DNA from: Meiothermus sp. QL-1
GTDB taxonomy: Bacteria > Deinococcota > Deinococci > Deinococcales > Thermaceae
NCBI RefSeq assembly: GCF_003351145.1
Contig: NZ_QQSV01000001.1
Span: forward strand, 457,864 to 521,863
DNA: 64,000 bases
Reading direction: 5' to 3'
The notes under the pieces are model-generated. The model was not told where the DNA came from. It saw only the letters and a program-made list of their open reading frames with translations, and did no database searches. Of this stretch, positions 41,109 to 49,005 are shown in pieces (positions within the stretch are counted from its first letter, which is position 1; each line of letters opens with the position of its first letter). Both the position numbers and the translations under genes were made by a program.

Positions 41109-42467
41109 CTAGTACTCGGCCAGGTACTGCTCCAGCTCCCACTGGTGCACAGCGGTCCGGTACGAACCCCACTCCACCCGCTTGGCCTGGAGGAAGTCCT
41201 TGTAGACCCGGTCCCCCAGGGCCTCGCGCACCACCCGGTTTTTCTGCAGCGCCTCCAGGGCCTCGCGCAGGGTGCCGGGCATCTCGCTCACCCGGTACTT
41301 GCGCCGGTCGCGCACCGAGAGGTCGTAGACATCGCGCTCGATGGGTGGGGGTGGGGTTAGACGGTTTTCCAGGCCGTAGAGCCCCGCGGCCAGGATGACC
41401 GCCAGGGCCAGGTAGGGGTTGCAGGCCGGGTCGGGCAGGCGGAACTCGGCGCGGGTGCTTGGGCCCCGCCGCTTGGGGATCCGGATCATGGCGTTGCGGT
41501 GGGAGACCGACCAGGCCACCATGGTGGGGGCCTCGTAGCCCGGGGTCAGGCGCTTGTAGGAGTTGACCAGGGGGTTGGTGATGGCCGCCAGGCCCTCGGC
41601 CTGCTCAAAGAGCCCGGCGATGAACTGCAAGGCGGTGGGGGAGAGCTGGTGGGGCCAGGCCTCGAGCGACCCCCTGGGCTCGAAGAAGGCGTTCTCGCCT
41701 CCTTTGAAGAGCGACAGGTGGAAGTGCAACCCCGAGCCGTTGATGCCAGCGATAGGTTTGGGCATGAAGGTGGCGTGCAGGCCGTGGTGGATGGCCACCC
41801 GCTTGGCCACAAACTTGAAGGTGGCGAGGAAGTCGGCAGCCTCCAGGGCGTGGGTGTGCTTGAGGTCTATCTCGTGCTGACCGGGCGCCCCTTCGTGGTG
41901 GGCGGCCTCGACGGGCAGACCCATCCGGTGGAGGATGTCCACCATGGCCCGCCGGGCCACCTCGCCTCTGTCGGTGGGGGCCAGGTCGAAGTAGCCCGCC
42001 CGGTCGGGGGTGTGGATGGTGGGGTTGCCCTCGGGGCTGCGGGTGAAGAGGAAAAACTCCACCTCGCTGCCCACGTACAGGTTGTCGAACCCCCTGTTCT
42101 GGAGCCGTTCGATCTGCCGCTTGAGCACCTGGCGGGGGTCCCCCTCGAAGGGCTTGCCGTCGGGGTAGGCGATGTCGCAGATGAGGCGGGCGATGGGCCC
42201 CTGGGGGGAGGGCTCGAGGTCCTCGGGGTAGACCACGAAGGTGTTGTAGTCGGGCCGGAGGAGCATGTCCGACTCTTCCTCGCTTCGCCCAAAGCCCTCG
42301 ATGGAGGAGCCGTCAAAGACGATCTCCCCGTCCAGGGCCTTCTCGAACTGGTTGGCGGGCAGCTCAACCACCTTGTTGAGGCCCAGGATGTCGGTGAACT
42401 GGAGCCTGAGAAAGCGGACCCGCCGGTCCTTGAGTTCCTGCAGAATGTCCTGTTTACTCCTTGCCAT
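41109..42467 (-). CDS. glnA: Glutamine synthetase, type I
   Basis: The enzyme forms glutamine from glutamate, ammonia and ATP. The 452-residue protein has the beta-grasp N domain with FDGSSIEGF and the catalytic domain with metal-binding SEVEFFLF, HHEGAPGQHEIDL, NGSGLHFHLSLF and RIPKRRGPSTRAEFRLPD. Its length matches the GSI-alpha subgroup. The Tyr adenylylation segment and 25-residue insertion of GSI-beta enzymes are not evident, so feedback and protein-level control are more likely. A TATCCT box and AGGGGG precede the ATG. It follows the sugar dehydrogenase gene by 14 nt. Confidence 0.95.
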   Translation of the reverse strand: MARSKQDILQELKDRRVRFLRLQFTDILGLNKVVELPANQFEKALDGEIVFDGSSIEGFGRSEEESDMLLRPDYNTFVVYPEDLEPSPQGPIARLICDIAYPDGKPFEGDPRQVLKRQIERLQNRGFDNLYVGSEVEFFLFTRSPEGNPTIHTPDRAGYFDLAPTDRGEVARRAMVDILHRMGLPVEAAHHEGAPGQHEIDLKHTHALEAADFLATFKFVAKRVAIHHGLHATFMPKPIAGINGSGLHFHLSLFKGGENAFFEPRGSLEAWPHQLSPTALQFIAGLFEQAEGLAAITNPLVNSYKRLTPGYEAPTMVAWSVSHRNAMIRIPKRRGPSTRAEFRLPDPACNPYLALAVILAAGLYGLENRLTPPPPIERDVYDLSVRDRRKYRVSEMPGTLREALEALQKNRVVREALGDRVYKDFLQAKRVEWGSYRTAVHQWELEQYLAEY

Positions 42468-42481
42468 GCCCCCTAAGGATA

Positions 42482-43585
42482 TCAGCGCTGCACCATTCGG
42501 TAGACCGTGCCCCGATAGTCCACCACGTAAAGCTCGCCCTCTGCGTCCTCACCGAAGGAGCTGATGTTGAGCTCGGTCTTTAGGACTTCCCGGCTTTGCC
42601 AGCGCCCTCCCTGGGGGGTGGCGGCCCAGATGCGCCCGCTCACGAAGTCGCCGTAGAAGTAGGCCCCGCGGAAGGCTGGCATGGCCTGTCCCCGGTAGCG
42701 GTAGCCGCCCGTAATGGACCGGCCCTGGTCGTGGGTGTAGGTGAGCACCGGCATCACCAACCCCTCCCGGTTGCAGTTTTGCGGGGGGTTGTAACAGCGG
42801 TCCCCCTCCATGATGCGCCAGCCGTAGTTCTCGCCCCCCCGGCTGCTGGCAGGCTGGAGGTTCACCTCCTCCACCGCGTTCTGCCCCACGTCGGCCACCC
42901 ACAGGTCGCCCGTTTCTCGGTCGAAGCTAAAGCGCCAGGGATTGCGCCAGCCGTAGGACCAGATCTCCGAACGCCGTCCGCCTAGCACCGGGTTGTCGGG
43001 GGGGATGGCGTAGGGCCGGTTCCCCTCGCTGCGGTTCACGTCGATCCGCAAAATCTTGCCCAGGAGCGTATCAAGCCGCTGGCCGGCATTCAGGGGGTCG
43101 CCCGCAGCCCCTCCATCCCCCATGCCGATGTAGAGCATGCCGTCGGGGCCAAAGGCGATCATGCCGCCGTTGTGGTTGGCATAGGGCTGCTCGACGGTAA
43201 GGATGACCTGGGCCGAGGCGGGGTCGGCTCGGTTGCCGCTGGCCCGGTAGCGGGCGATGGTGGTGTGGCCGCTGCGGTTGGTGTAGTTGACGAAGAAGAG
43301 GCCGTTTTGGCGGAAATTGGGGTGGAAGGCCAGGCCCAAAAGCCCCCGCTCGCCGCAGCAGGAGACCAGGCTCGAGATGTCCAAAAACGGCTCGGGCAGG
43401 AGCCGCCCCTCCTGCAGGATGCGGATGGTACCCCCCTGCTCCACGATGAAAAGCCGCCCGCTGCCATCAGGGGCGTAGGTCAGGTAGAGGGGGCGGGTCA
43501 GGTTGGTGGCGATGGGAACGAGCTGCAGGCTTTGGGCCGAGGCCAGGCTTATGGCGAGGAGCGCGAGGTGAGCAAGCGGTCGCAT
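42482..43585 (-). CDS. Secreted PQQ-dependent aldose sugar dehydrogenase
   Basis: A periplasmic or secreted six-bladed propeller enzyme of 367 residues that oxidises aldoses with PQQ. The signal peptide is MRPLAHLALLAISLASAQS. Family motifs are CCGERGLLGLAFHPNF, NHNGGMIAFGPDGMLYIGMGDGG (in two pieces), YGWRNPWRFSFD, VADVGQNAVEEVN and the C-terminal GEDAEGELYVVDY. The cysteine pair CC near residue 75 may form a disulfide. A TAGACT box (43592-43597) is 6 nt from the ATG. Soluble glucose dehydrogenase B is the closest alternative name. Confidence 0.9.
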   Translation of the reverse strand: MRPLAHLALLAISLASAQSLQLVPIATNLTRPLYLTYAPDGSGRLFIVEQGGTIRILQEGRLLPEPFLDISSLVSCCGERGLLGLAFHPNFRQNGLFFVNYTNRSGHTTIARYRASGNRADPASAQVILTVEQPYANHNGGMIAFGPDGMLYIGMGDGGAAGDPLNAGQRLDTLLGKILRIDVNRSEGNRPYAIPPDNPVLGGRRSEIWSYGWRNPWRFSFDRETGDLWVADVGQNAVEEVNLQPASSRGGENYGWRIMEGDRCYNPPQNCNREGLVMPVLTYTHDQGRSITGGYRYRGQAMPAFRGAYFYGDFVSGRIWAATPQGGRWQSREVLKTELNISSFGEDAEGELYVVDYRGTVYRMVQR

Positions 43586-43591
43586 GGGTTC

Positions 43592-43597
43592 AGTCTA
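43592..43597 (-). promoter_or_regulatory. -10 box (TAGACT) for the sugar dehydrogenase gene
   Basis: TAGACT is 6 nt from the ATG at 43585; it is divergent from the moaB promoter in a 54-nt intergenic region. Confidence 0.5.
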
Positions 43598-43627
43598 GCT
43601 GGAGTTTTTTTGAGGCCGATGTGGGCT

Positions 43628-43633
43628 TAATAT
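43628..43633 (+). promoter_or_regulatory. -10 box (TAATAT) for leaderless moaB
   Basis: TAATAT is 6 nt from the moaB ATG at 43640. Confidence 0.5.
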
Positions 43634-43639
43634 GGGAAC

Positions 43640-44152
43640 ATGTCCGAGAGCAGCGAGAAGCACCGGGAGATTGCCCGAGCCCGGGGACCGGTGCGGGTGG
43701 CGATTGTGACGGTTTCCGACACCCGCACCCCCGAGACCGATACCAACTACCACTACCTCAGGCCCGAGATAGAGGCCCTGGGCCACCAGGTGGTGGGCTA
43801 CCGCATCATCAAGGACGAGCCCGACCTGGTGGACATGGCCCTCGAGGAGATGGTGCAGCTCGGGGCCCAGGTCATCCTCTTCAACGGTGGGACCGGGATT
43901 GCCCCCCGCGACACCACCTACGATGTGCTGGTGCGCAAGATTGAGAAGCCCATGCCCGGCTTCGGTGAGCTTTTCCGGATGCTCTCCTACCAGGAGGTGG
44001 GGGCCGCGGCCATGCTATCGCGGGCCATTGCCGGCACCTACCGCCGCCGGGTGGTAATCTCCACCCCCGGTTCGCCCAACGCCGTGCAGGTGGCCTGGAC
44101 CAGGCTCATCAAGCCCGAGCTCGAGCACCTGGCCTGGGAGGTGGCCCGCTAA
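43640..44152 (+). CDS. moaB: Molybdenum cofactor biosynthesis protein MoaB
   Basis: A MogA/MoaB-fold protein of 170 residues, acting in adenylylation of molybdopterin. The family motif [15 protein letters not shown] lies near residue 83 and the [15 protein letters not shown] start of the fold near residue 18. [26 protein letters not shown] is the second conserved block (here a single helix-loop region). No other moa gene is adjacent. The gene converges with a DUF3467 gene, with 1 nt between the stop codons. Confidence 0.93.
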   Translation: MSESSEKHREIARARGPVRVAIVTVSDTRTPETDTNYHYLRPEIEALGHQVVGYRIIKDEPDLVDMALEEMVQLGAQVILFNGGTGIAPRDTTYDVLVRKIEKPMPGFGELFRMLSYQEVGAAAMLSRAIAGTYRRRVVISTPGSPNAVQVAWTRLIKPELEHLAWEVAR

Positions 44153-44153
44153 T

Positions 44154-44441
44154 TTAGGCCTTGGAGCCGTCGAAGGGCTCGGGAATGGCCCCGTAGGTTT
44201 CCTCGTAGCGCTGGATGTTCTCGGCCAGGCTGCGCAGCAGGGCCTTGGCATGCTGGGGGCTGGTGATGATCCGGCTGGTAACCAGCGCCACCATCTGGCC
44301 CTGGGTCCCCGGTTGCATCAGGGCAAAGTCCAGGTAGAACTCGTTTTTCTGGTGGGAGAAGATGGCAAAGTTGGCGTATTTGCCTAGCGCGGTCTCGCGG
44401 TCGATGTCTATGCGTAGCTCGGGTACCTGAACCTCACTCAC
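44154..44441 (-). CDS. DUF3467 family protein
   Basis: A 95-residue protein resembling DUF3467: LGKYANFAIFSHQKNEFYLDFAL near residue 20 and MVALVTSRIITSPQHAKALLRSLAENIQRYE in the second half (motifs described in pieces of the same protein). Members are small cytosolic proteins of unknown role found in many bacteria and archaea. The start overlaps the stop of a Roadblock gene by 4 nt (ATGA), so it is coupled to the two Roadblock genes upstream. Confidence 0.78.
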   Translation of the reverse strand: MSEVQVPELRIDIDRETALGKYANFAIFSHQKNEFYLDFALMQPGTQGQMVALVTSRIITSPQHAKALLRSLAENIQRYEETYGAIPEPFDGSKA

Positions 44442-44791
44442 TTGAGAGCCTCCTTGAGGCGCGGAACGCTTTTCTTTAGCTGGAAGCGCACCCGGCCCAG
44501 GCTTTGCACCGAGTCCATGAGCACCACCAGCAGGTATCCCGCCTCGAGCGGGACCAGCAAGACCGGTCCCTCGGGGTACTCTACCATGACCTCCTCCACC
44601 TCACCGCGTCCCAGCTCCTGCGATAGGGCCCGGGCCGAGGCCAGCGCGGTGGAGGCAGCCCCCCCCAGAAAGTCCAGGTCCGGGGCCTGCTCGGCCCGGG
44701 TGCTCTCTACCACGAAGCCGTCCTCCGCCACCAGGGCCGAGGCCAGCACCCCTTTGGTCACCTGCAGCTCACCCAGCACTTCCTGCACCAT
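44438..44791 (-). CDS. Roadblock/LC7 domain protein (copy 1)
   Basis: A 117-residue single-domain protein of the Roadblock/LC7 family: VTKGVLASALVAEDGFVVES forms the first helix-strand, followed by ALASARALSQELG and PEGPVLLVPLEAGYLLVVLMD. Such proteins (MglB-like) regulate small Ras-like GTPases such as MglA. No MglA GTPase is encoded next to it. It lies 7 nt downstream of a second Roadblock gene and overlaps the DUF3467 gene. Confidence 0.82.
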   Translation of the reverse strand: MVQEVLGELQVTKGVLASALVAEDGFVVESTRAEQAPDLDFLGGAASTALASARALSQELGRGEVEEVMVEYPEGPVLLVPLEAGYLLVVLMDSVQSLGRVRFQLKKSVPRLKEALK

Positions 44792-44798
44792 ACATCTC

Positions 44799-45152
44799 CT
44801 ACAAAGACTGCGCCAGACGCAGAGCCAGCCGGGAGAGCTCCTGCCCGATGCTTTTCCGGTCGCTGCCTTTCTCCACCACCGCGCCCAGGCAGTACCCTTT
44901 GAAGACCACGGCCAGCACCTCGCGCTGCTCGGTGGCCAGGGTGAAGCGCCTCAGCTCCCCCCCCAGGCTGCGGGCCAGCACCCGGCTGGCCTGGGCCAAA
45001 GCGGCCAGCTCGGCGGCCAACAGCTCGGGCTCCGGGGTTTCCTTGCCCACGCTCTCGATGACCAGGCCATCCTGGCTGGCCAGCACGGCCTGGCGCACCC
45101 CTGCCAGCGATAGGCTCTCCAGCAATCCTGAAACTTGCCCCTCGAGTCCCAT
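44799..45152 (-). CDS. Roadblock/LC7 domain protein (copy 2)
   Basis: A second 117-residue Roadblock-type protein: AGVRQAVLASQDGLVIESVG near residue 17, then AELAALAQASRVLARSLGG and FTLATEQREVLAVVFKGYC. It is divergent in sequence from copy 1 but has the same layout, so the two could pair as a heterodimer. A GGAGG ribosome binding site precedes the ATG. It is the first gene of the Roadblock-Roadblock-DUF3467 unit, 64 nt after infC. Confidence 0.8.
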   Translation of the reverse strand: MGLEGQVSGLLESLSLAGVRQAVLASQDGLVIESVGKETPEPELLAAELAALAQASRVLARSLGGELRRFTLATEQREVLAVVFKGYCLGAVVEKGSDRKSIGQELSRLALRLAQSL

Positions 45153-45216
45153 AGCCTCCGGGGTCTAGCCTAGCACAGCTTTCGGCTTTCGATGGCGTAA
45201 AACAACTCCTGGCGCG

Positions 45217-45762
45217 TTAGCTGGAGGAGCCCGCCGGGGTCAGGGGGGCGGAGGGCTTGGCCCCTGGGGCCATGATCATGTTCATGTCGCGGCCCAGAAG
45301 CTCCGGCCGCACCTCCACGAAGCCTATGCCCTCCAGGTCTTTTGCAATGCGCTCCAGCAGCTTATAGCCCAGTTCCTGGTGGGCCAGTTCGCGCCCCCGG
45401 AACATGATGGTGACCTTGACTTTGTGGCCTTCCTCGAGGAAGCGCCGAATGTGGGAGAGCTTGGTATTGTAATCGTGGGCCTCAATCTTAGGGCGCAGCT
45501 TCATGCTCTTGAGCTCGGTGCGCTTGGCCTTCTTGCGGGCCTCCTTTTCGGCCTGCTGCTGCTCGTAGCGCCACTTGCCGTAGTCCAAGAGCCGGGCCAC
45601 CGGCGGCACCGAGTTGGGCGAGACCAGGACCAGGTCGTAGTCCCGCTCCCGCGCCAGGCGCAGGGCCTCGCGGGTGTCCACGATGCCCACCTGGGCTCCG
45701 TTCTCGTCGATCAGGCGAACCTGACGCACCCGAATCCGTTCGTTTACCGGTACATCTTTGAT
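45217..45762 (-). CDS. infC: Translation initiation factor IF-3 with ATC start codon
   Basis: IF-3 keeps ribosomal subunits apart and checks the start codon. The conserved N terminus (VNERIRVRQVRLIDENG) continues upstream of the first GTG to an ATC codon at 45762-45760. A GGAGGTG ribosome binding site ends 5 nt before it, and no ATG/GTG/TTG lies at the right place. The 181-residue protein has the N domain, the lysine-rich linker (EKEARKKAKRTELK), and the C domain (KVTIMFRGRELAHQELG). A rare start codon is the known basis of IF-3 autoregulation. rpmI and rplT, which usually follow, are not here. Confidence 0.93.
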   Translation of the reverse strand: MKDVPVNERIRVRQVRLIDENGAQVGIVDTREALRLARERDYDLVLVSPNSVPPVARLLDYGKWRYEQQQAEKEARKKAKRTELKSMKLRPKIEAHDYNTKLSHIRRFLEEGHKVKVTIMFRGRELAHQELGYKLLERIAKDLEGIGFVEVRPELLGRDMNMIMAPGAKPSAPLTPAGSSS

Positions 45763-45823
45763 AGCTTCACCTCCGCAGGCACAGGCCTACGCCCTGAGTG
45801 TACACAAAAAGTTTTTCGCGGGT

Positions 45824-46798
45824 CTAGCCTGGGGGGAAGACCCGCAGGGGCCTAATAGGAGCCAGCCGCACCACCTCGCCCACCCGCGCCTCGAGCCGCA
45901 CGATGGCCTCCTGGGCCCCCAGCGCCACCCGGCATAGCCGCTCGCCCCGTCCGCCGGCCATCGCCAGCACCCGGGCCGGGCATCCCTCTGGGCTGGGCCT
46001 GAGCTCCTCGTAGCGGAAGGCCAGCAGCCCGGGGCCCTCCTCTACCCCCTCCACCGGCCAGGCCGCCCCGTCTATGTGCACCCTTCCTCCCCGCACCTCC
46101 ACCGGGAGAAGGTTGAGCCGCCCGAAGGCGCGGGCTGCGGCCAGGCTTTGGGGCCGGGCGTAGACCTCGGCTGGAGGGCCTACCTGCACGATTCGCCCGT
46201 GCTCCATAATCGCCACCCGGTCGGCCACGGTCAGGGCCTCGTCGGGGTCGTGGGTCACGTGGAGGGCGCCTATGCCCTCAGACCTCAAGAGGGTGGCCAC
46301 CTCGAGCCTGAGCTCCTCCCGCAGCACCGGGTCCAGGGCCGAGTAGGGCTCGTCCAAAAGCAGCATTCGGGGCCGGGCGGCCAGGGCCCGGGCCAGGGCC
46401 ACCCGCTGCTTCTGCCCGCCCGAGAGCTGGTGGGGTCTGCGGGCCTCGAGGCCCGCAAGCCCCACCCGCCCCAAAAGCTCGAGGGCCGCCTTCCGGTCGG
46501 GCTTTTTCGTTACCAGCAGCAGGTGCTCCAAGGCGCTCAGGTGGGGCCAGAGGGCCAGGTCCTGAAACACATAGGCCAGGCCGCGCCGCTCCGGGGTCCA
46601 CTCGGTGACATCCTCACCGGCCAGGTAGACCCGCCCCGCATCGGGCCTGAGGAGGCCCGCCACCAGGTTCAAAAGAGTGGTCTTGCCCGAACCCGAGGCC
46701 CCCAGCAGGGCCAGGATCTCCCCGGCCTCCAGTTCCAAAGAAGCCCTGAAGACCCCGGTCCGGCCAAAGCTTTTGCTGAGATTCTCGAGCCGCAGCAT
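45824..46798 (-). CDS. fbpC: Iron(III)-type ABC transporter ATP-binding protein
   Basis: The ATPase of 324 residues has Walker [14 protein letters not shown], the Q-loop in [18 protein letters not shown], the signature [15 protein letters not shown] and Walker [15 protein letters not shown]-terminal regulatory TOBE-like domain follows from about residue 235, as in FbpC/PotA-type ATPases. It starts 4 nt after the permease gene and is the last gene of the operon encoding the binding protein, a CbiM-like protein and the permease. Thiamine or sulfate transporters are alternatives; the binding protein favours iron. Confidence 0.86.
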   Translation of the reverse strand: MLRLENLSKSFGRTGVFRASLELEAGEILALLGASGSGKTTLLNLVAGLLRPDAGRVYLAGEDVTEWTPERRGLAYVFQDLALWPHLSALEHLLLVTKKPDRKAALELLGRVGLAGLEARRPHQLSGGQKQRVALARALAARPRMLLLDEPYSALDPVLREELRLEVATLLRSEGIGALHVTHDPDEALTVADRVAIMEHGRIVQVGPPAEVYARPQSLAAARAFGRLNLLPVEVRGGRVHIDGAAWPVEGVEEGPGLLAFRYEELRPSPEGCPARVLAMAGGRGERLCRVALGAQEAIVRLEARVGEVVRLAPIRPLRVFPPG

Positions 46799-46802
46799 AC
46801 CC

Positions 46803-48278
46803 CTAGACCCCCACCCCCCGGCGCGGCACCCAGAGCAGCAGGAGCGAGAGGGCCATCAGCATGAGGCCGATGGCGGCCGCCTCGCGGAAGAGCCCCCCGT
46901 TCAGGGCCGAGAGCACCGCCACCCCCAGCGTCTCGGCCCCGGGCGCGTAGAGCAGGGCCGAGAGGGTGAGCTCGGCCAGGGCCAGCGGCAGCACCAGGAA
47001 CACCCCTGCTGCCAGGTAGGGCCCGAGCAGGGGGTAGCCAATCCGGCCCCAGGCCCTGTACGCCCCCAGGCCGAAGAGCCTTCCCACCCCCACCAGCCGG
47101 GCCACCCCGCCCTCGAGGCCGGCCTCCACTGCCCGCAGCATCAGCGCGGCGAAGTTCAGAAGGTAGGCCAGAAGGAGCATCGCGGGGGTGGCGTAGAGCG
47201 GCGTGGGGGCCAGCAACAAAATGAGCCCCAGGGCCAGAAGGGTTCCTGGGAGCAGGTAGTGGGGGTCCAGGAACTGGCGCACCCGCCGCAGGTGGGCCGG
47301 CCAGGGGGCCAGCCAGAGGGCCAGAAGCAGCAGAAGCCCGGTGGTCAGAAGGGCCAGCCCCACCGAGTTCACCAGCCCCTGCCGCACCAGCGGCAGGGCC
47401 AGGGCGCTGGCGAAGGCGGGCTCGAGGTTCCCGGTAAAGGGGTTGAAAAGCGCCCGGCGCAGAAGACCCAGGAGCGGAAAGCCCACCGCCACCAGCGCGA
47501 AGAGCACGAACCCCAGCCGGGCCACCCCCCCCAGGGCCGCCCGCAGGGGCCTCGGGGCCACCTCGCCCACCGGCTGGGCGTAGAGGAGCAGGGCCGGCAG
47601 GGCCAGAAGCCCGAGCAGAAGCCCCACCGCTGCTGCCTCGCCCAGGGGGTCGGGGCTGGCCGGGGAGAAAAGCCGGGCGTAGGCCAGCGTGGGCAGGGTG
47701 TAGACCTGGGCCGGTAGCCCCAGCACCGCCGGGACCCCGAAGTTGCCCAGCAGGGTCAGGTAGAGCGCTCCGAAAGCCGCGGCCAAAGCCGGCAGCAGGG
47801 GAGGCAGCAGAGCCCTGAGCCGGCGCCAGCCCCTCACCCCGTGCACCTCGCAGGCCAGCAGCAGGGGGGCCAGCTTGGACTCCAGCGTTGGCCGCAGAAG
47901 CAGGTAGGCCACGGGGGCGTAGTGGGCGGTCCAGGCCAGCAGGATGCCGCCTGTGCCGTAGGGCCTCACCCCCACCATCTCCAGCCCGTACAGGAAGCCC
48001 AGCGCCCCCACGAAGGGCGGGACCAGATAGGCCGGCAGGAGCAGGGCCTCCCAGGCAGGGGCGAGCCGGGCGCGGAAGGCCAGCCAGGCCAGGGTACCCC
48101 CTACCAGAAGGCAGAGCAGGCTCCCCAAAAGCGCAAGCCACAGGGAGACGCCGGCCAGGTCGAGCACCCGCGGCAGCAGGTCCAGATTGTTCAGCCCCCG
48201 CTGGGCCAAAGCCAGCAGGGGCAGGGCCAGCCCGAGCAAAAGGAAAAGCCAGAAGAGAAGGGCGGCCAGGCGGCGCAT
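46803..48278 (-). CDS. fbpB: Iron(III)-type ABC transporter permease, fused two-domain
   Basis: The 491-residue permease has about twelve membrane segments in two homologous halves, the FbpB/ThiP architecture. Each half should carry an EAA-type loop for the ATPase; in the second half it lies near VGRLFGLGAYRAWGRIGYPLLG, and in the first near EVHGVRGWRRLRALLPPLLP. It overlaps the CbiM-like gene by 1 nt (TGATG type) and is followed by fbpC after 4 nt, so all subunits are translated together. Confidence 0.86.
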   Translation of the reverse strand: MRRLAALLFWLFLLLGLALPLLALAQRGLNNLDLLPRVLDLAGVSLWLALLGSLLCLLVGGTLAWLAFRARLAPAWEALLLPAYLVPPFVGALGFLYGLEMVGVRPYGTGGILLAWTAHYAPVAYLLLRPTLESKLAPLLLACEVHGVRGWRRLRALLPPLLPALAAAFGALYLTLLGNFGVPAVLGLPAQVYTLPTLAYARLFSPASPDPLGEAAAVGLLLGLLALPALLLYAQPVGEVAPRPLRAALGGVARLGFVLFALVAVGFPLLGLLRRALFNPFTGNLEPAFASALALPLVRQGLVNSVGLALLTTGLLLLLALWLAPWPAHLRRVRQFLDPHYLLPGTLLALGLILLLAPTPLYATPAMLLLAYLLNFAALMLRAVEAGLEGGVARLVGVGRLFGLGAYRAWGRIGYPLLGPYLAAGVFLVLPLALAELTLSALLYAPGAETLGVAVLSALNGGLFREAAAIGLMLMALSLLLLWVPRRGVGV

Positions 48279-48955
48279 CAGGCTGCTTCGTAAAGCCGGC
48301 GGTGCACCCAGGGCGAGCCCCGAAGCCCGTACAACGACTTGGCTGCCGCGAGCACCGCCAGGTCCACCAGCGGCTCTATCAGGACAACCAGCAGGTAGGC
48401 CCCGGCGAAAGCGCCGATCTGGGCCAGGTTTTCCGCGCCGAAGCCGTGGCCGTAAAGGGCCCAGAAGGCCACCCAGGCCACGATGCCCCCCTGGTAGGCG
48501 ACCGAAAGCCCGAGCACCTGCCTATACCCCAGGTGAACATAGGGGGTGTTGGGGGGGATGATGCGCCGCGCCAGAAGGTGCACGGCGAAGAGCGGGGCCA
48601 GCAGGGTGGTGACGTTCATCCAGTATTGGGGCAGGTCGGTGGGGGAAAAGAGGAGCCCCTGGACCCAAAGCCCCAGCGCCAGACCGAGGGCCGCGGGGCC
48701 CAGGCCGAAGAGCAGGTAGAAGGTGGTGCCCAGGATAAGGTGCACCTCCGAGACGCCCACGGCAGGGTGGGGCAGCACCTCAAAGCAGACCAGCGTTCCC
48801 AGCGTCGCGAGCAGGCCGCGCAGGGCCAAAGGGCCCGCCCCATGGGCGCGCAGGTGGTGGGCTGCGGCCCCAAGGGCCACCCCCAGGACCGCTGCCCCTG
48901 TACCGTAGCTCAGGTATAGCTTGGCTCCCTGAACAACCCCAGGCTCGATGTGCAT
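48278..48955 (-). CDS. CbiM-family metal transporter membrane component
   Basis: A 225-residue protein with about six membrane segments. It begins MHIEPG, the invariant Met-His start of CbiM/NikM components, whose N-terminal histidine binds the metal. Further family features are HPAVGVSEVHLILGTTFYLL (near residue 62) and a long loop with the LLFSPTDLPQ segment. CbiM proteins normally work with CbiNQO for cobalt or nickel; none of those genes is here. It lies between fbpA and fbpB in the iron transporter operon, with a GGGAGG ribosome binding site. Its metal is therefore open. Confidence 0.8.
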   Translation of the reverse strand: MHIEPGVVQGAKLYLSYGTGAAVLGVALGAAAHHLRAHGAGPLALRGLLATLGTLVCFEVLPHPAVGVSEVHLILGTTFYLLFGLGPAALGLALGLWVQGLLFSPTDLPQYWMNVTTLLAPLFAVHLLARRIIPPNTPYVHLGYRQVLGLSVAYQGGIVAWVAFWALYGHGFGAENLAQIGAFAGAYLLVVLIEPLVDLAVLAAAKSLYGLRGSPWVHRRLYEAA

Positions 48956-49005
48956 TGAGACCTCCCGGCCACGACTCTACCCAGGCCCTCGCCCTCCCCG
49001 CAAGG

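Noticed and set aside
46669..48141. 490-codon minus-strand frame within the permease gene
   Set aside because: Shifted frame of fbpB, mostly Gly/Ala/Pro/Arg, with no permease features; the 46803-48278 frame encodes the membrane protein.
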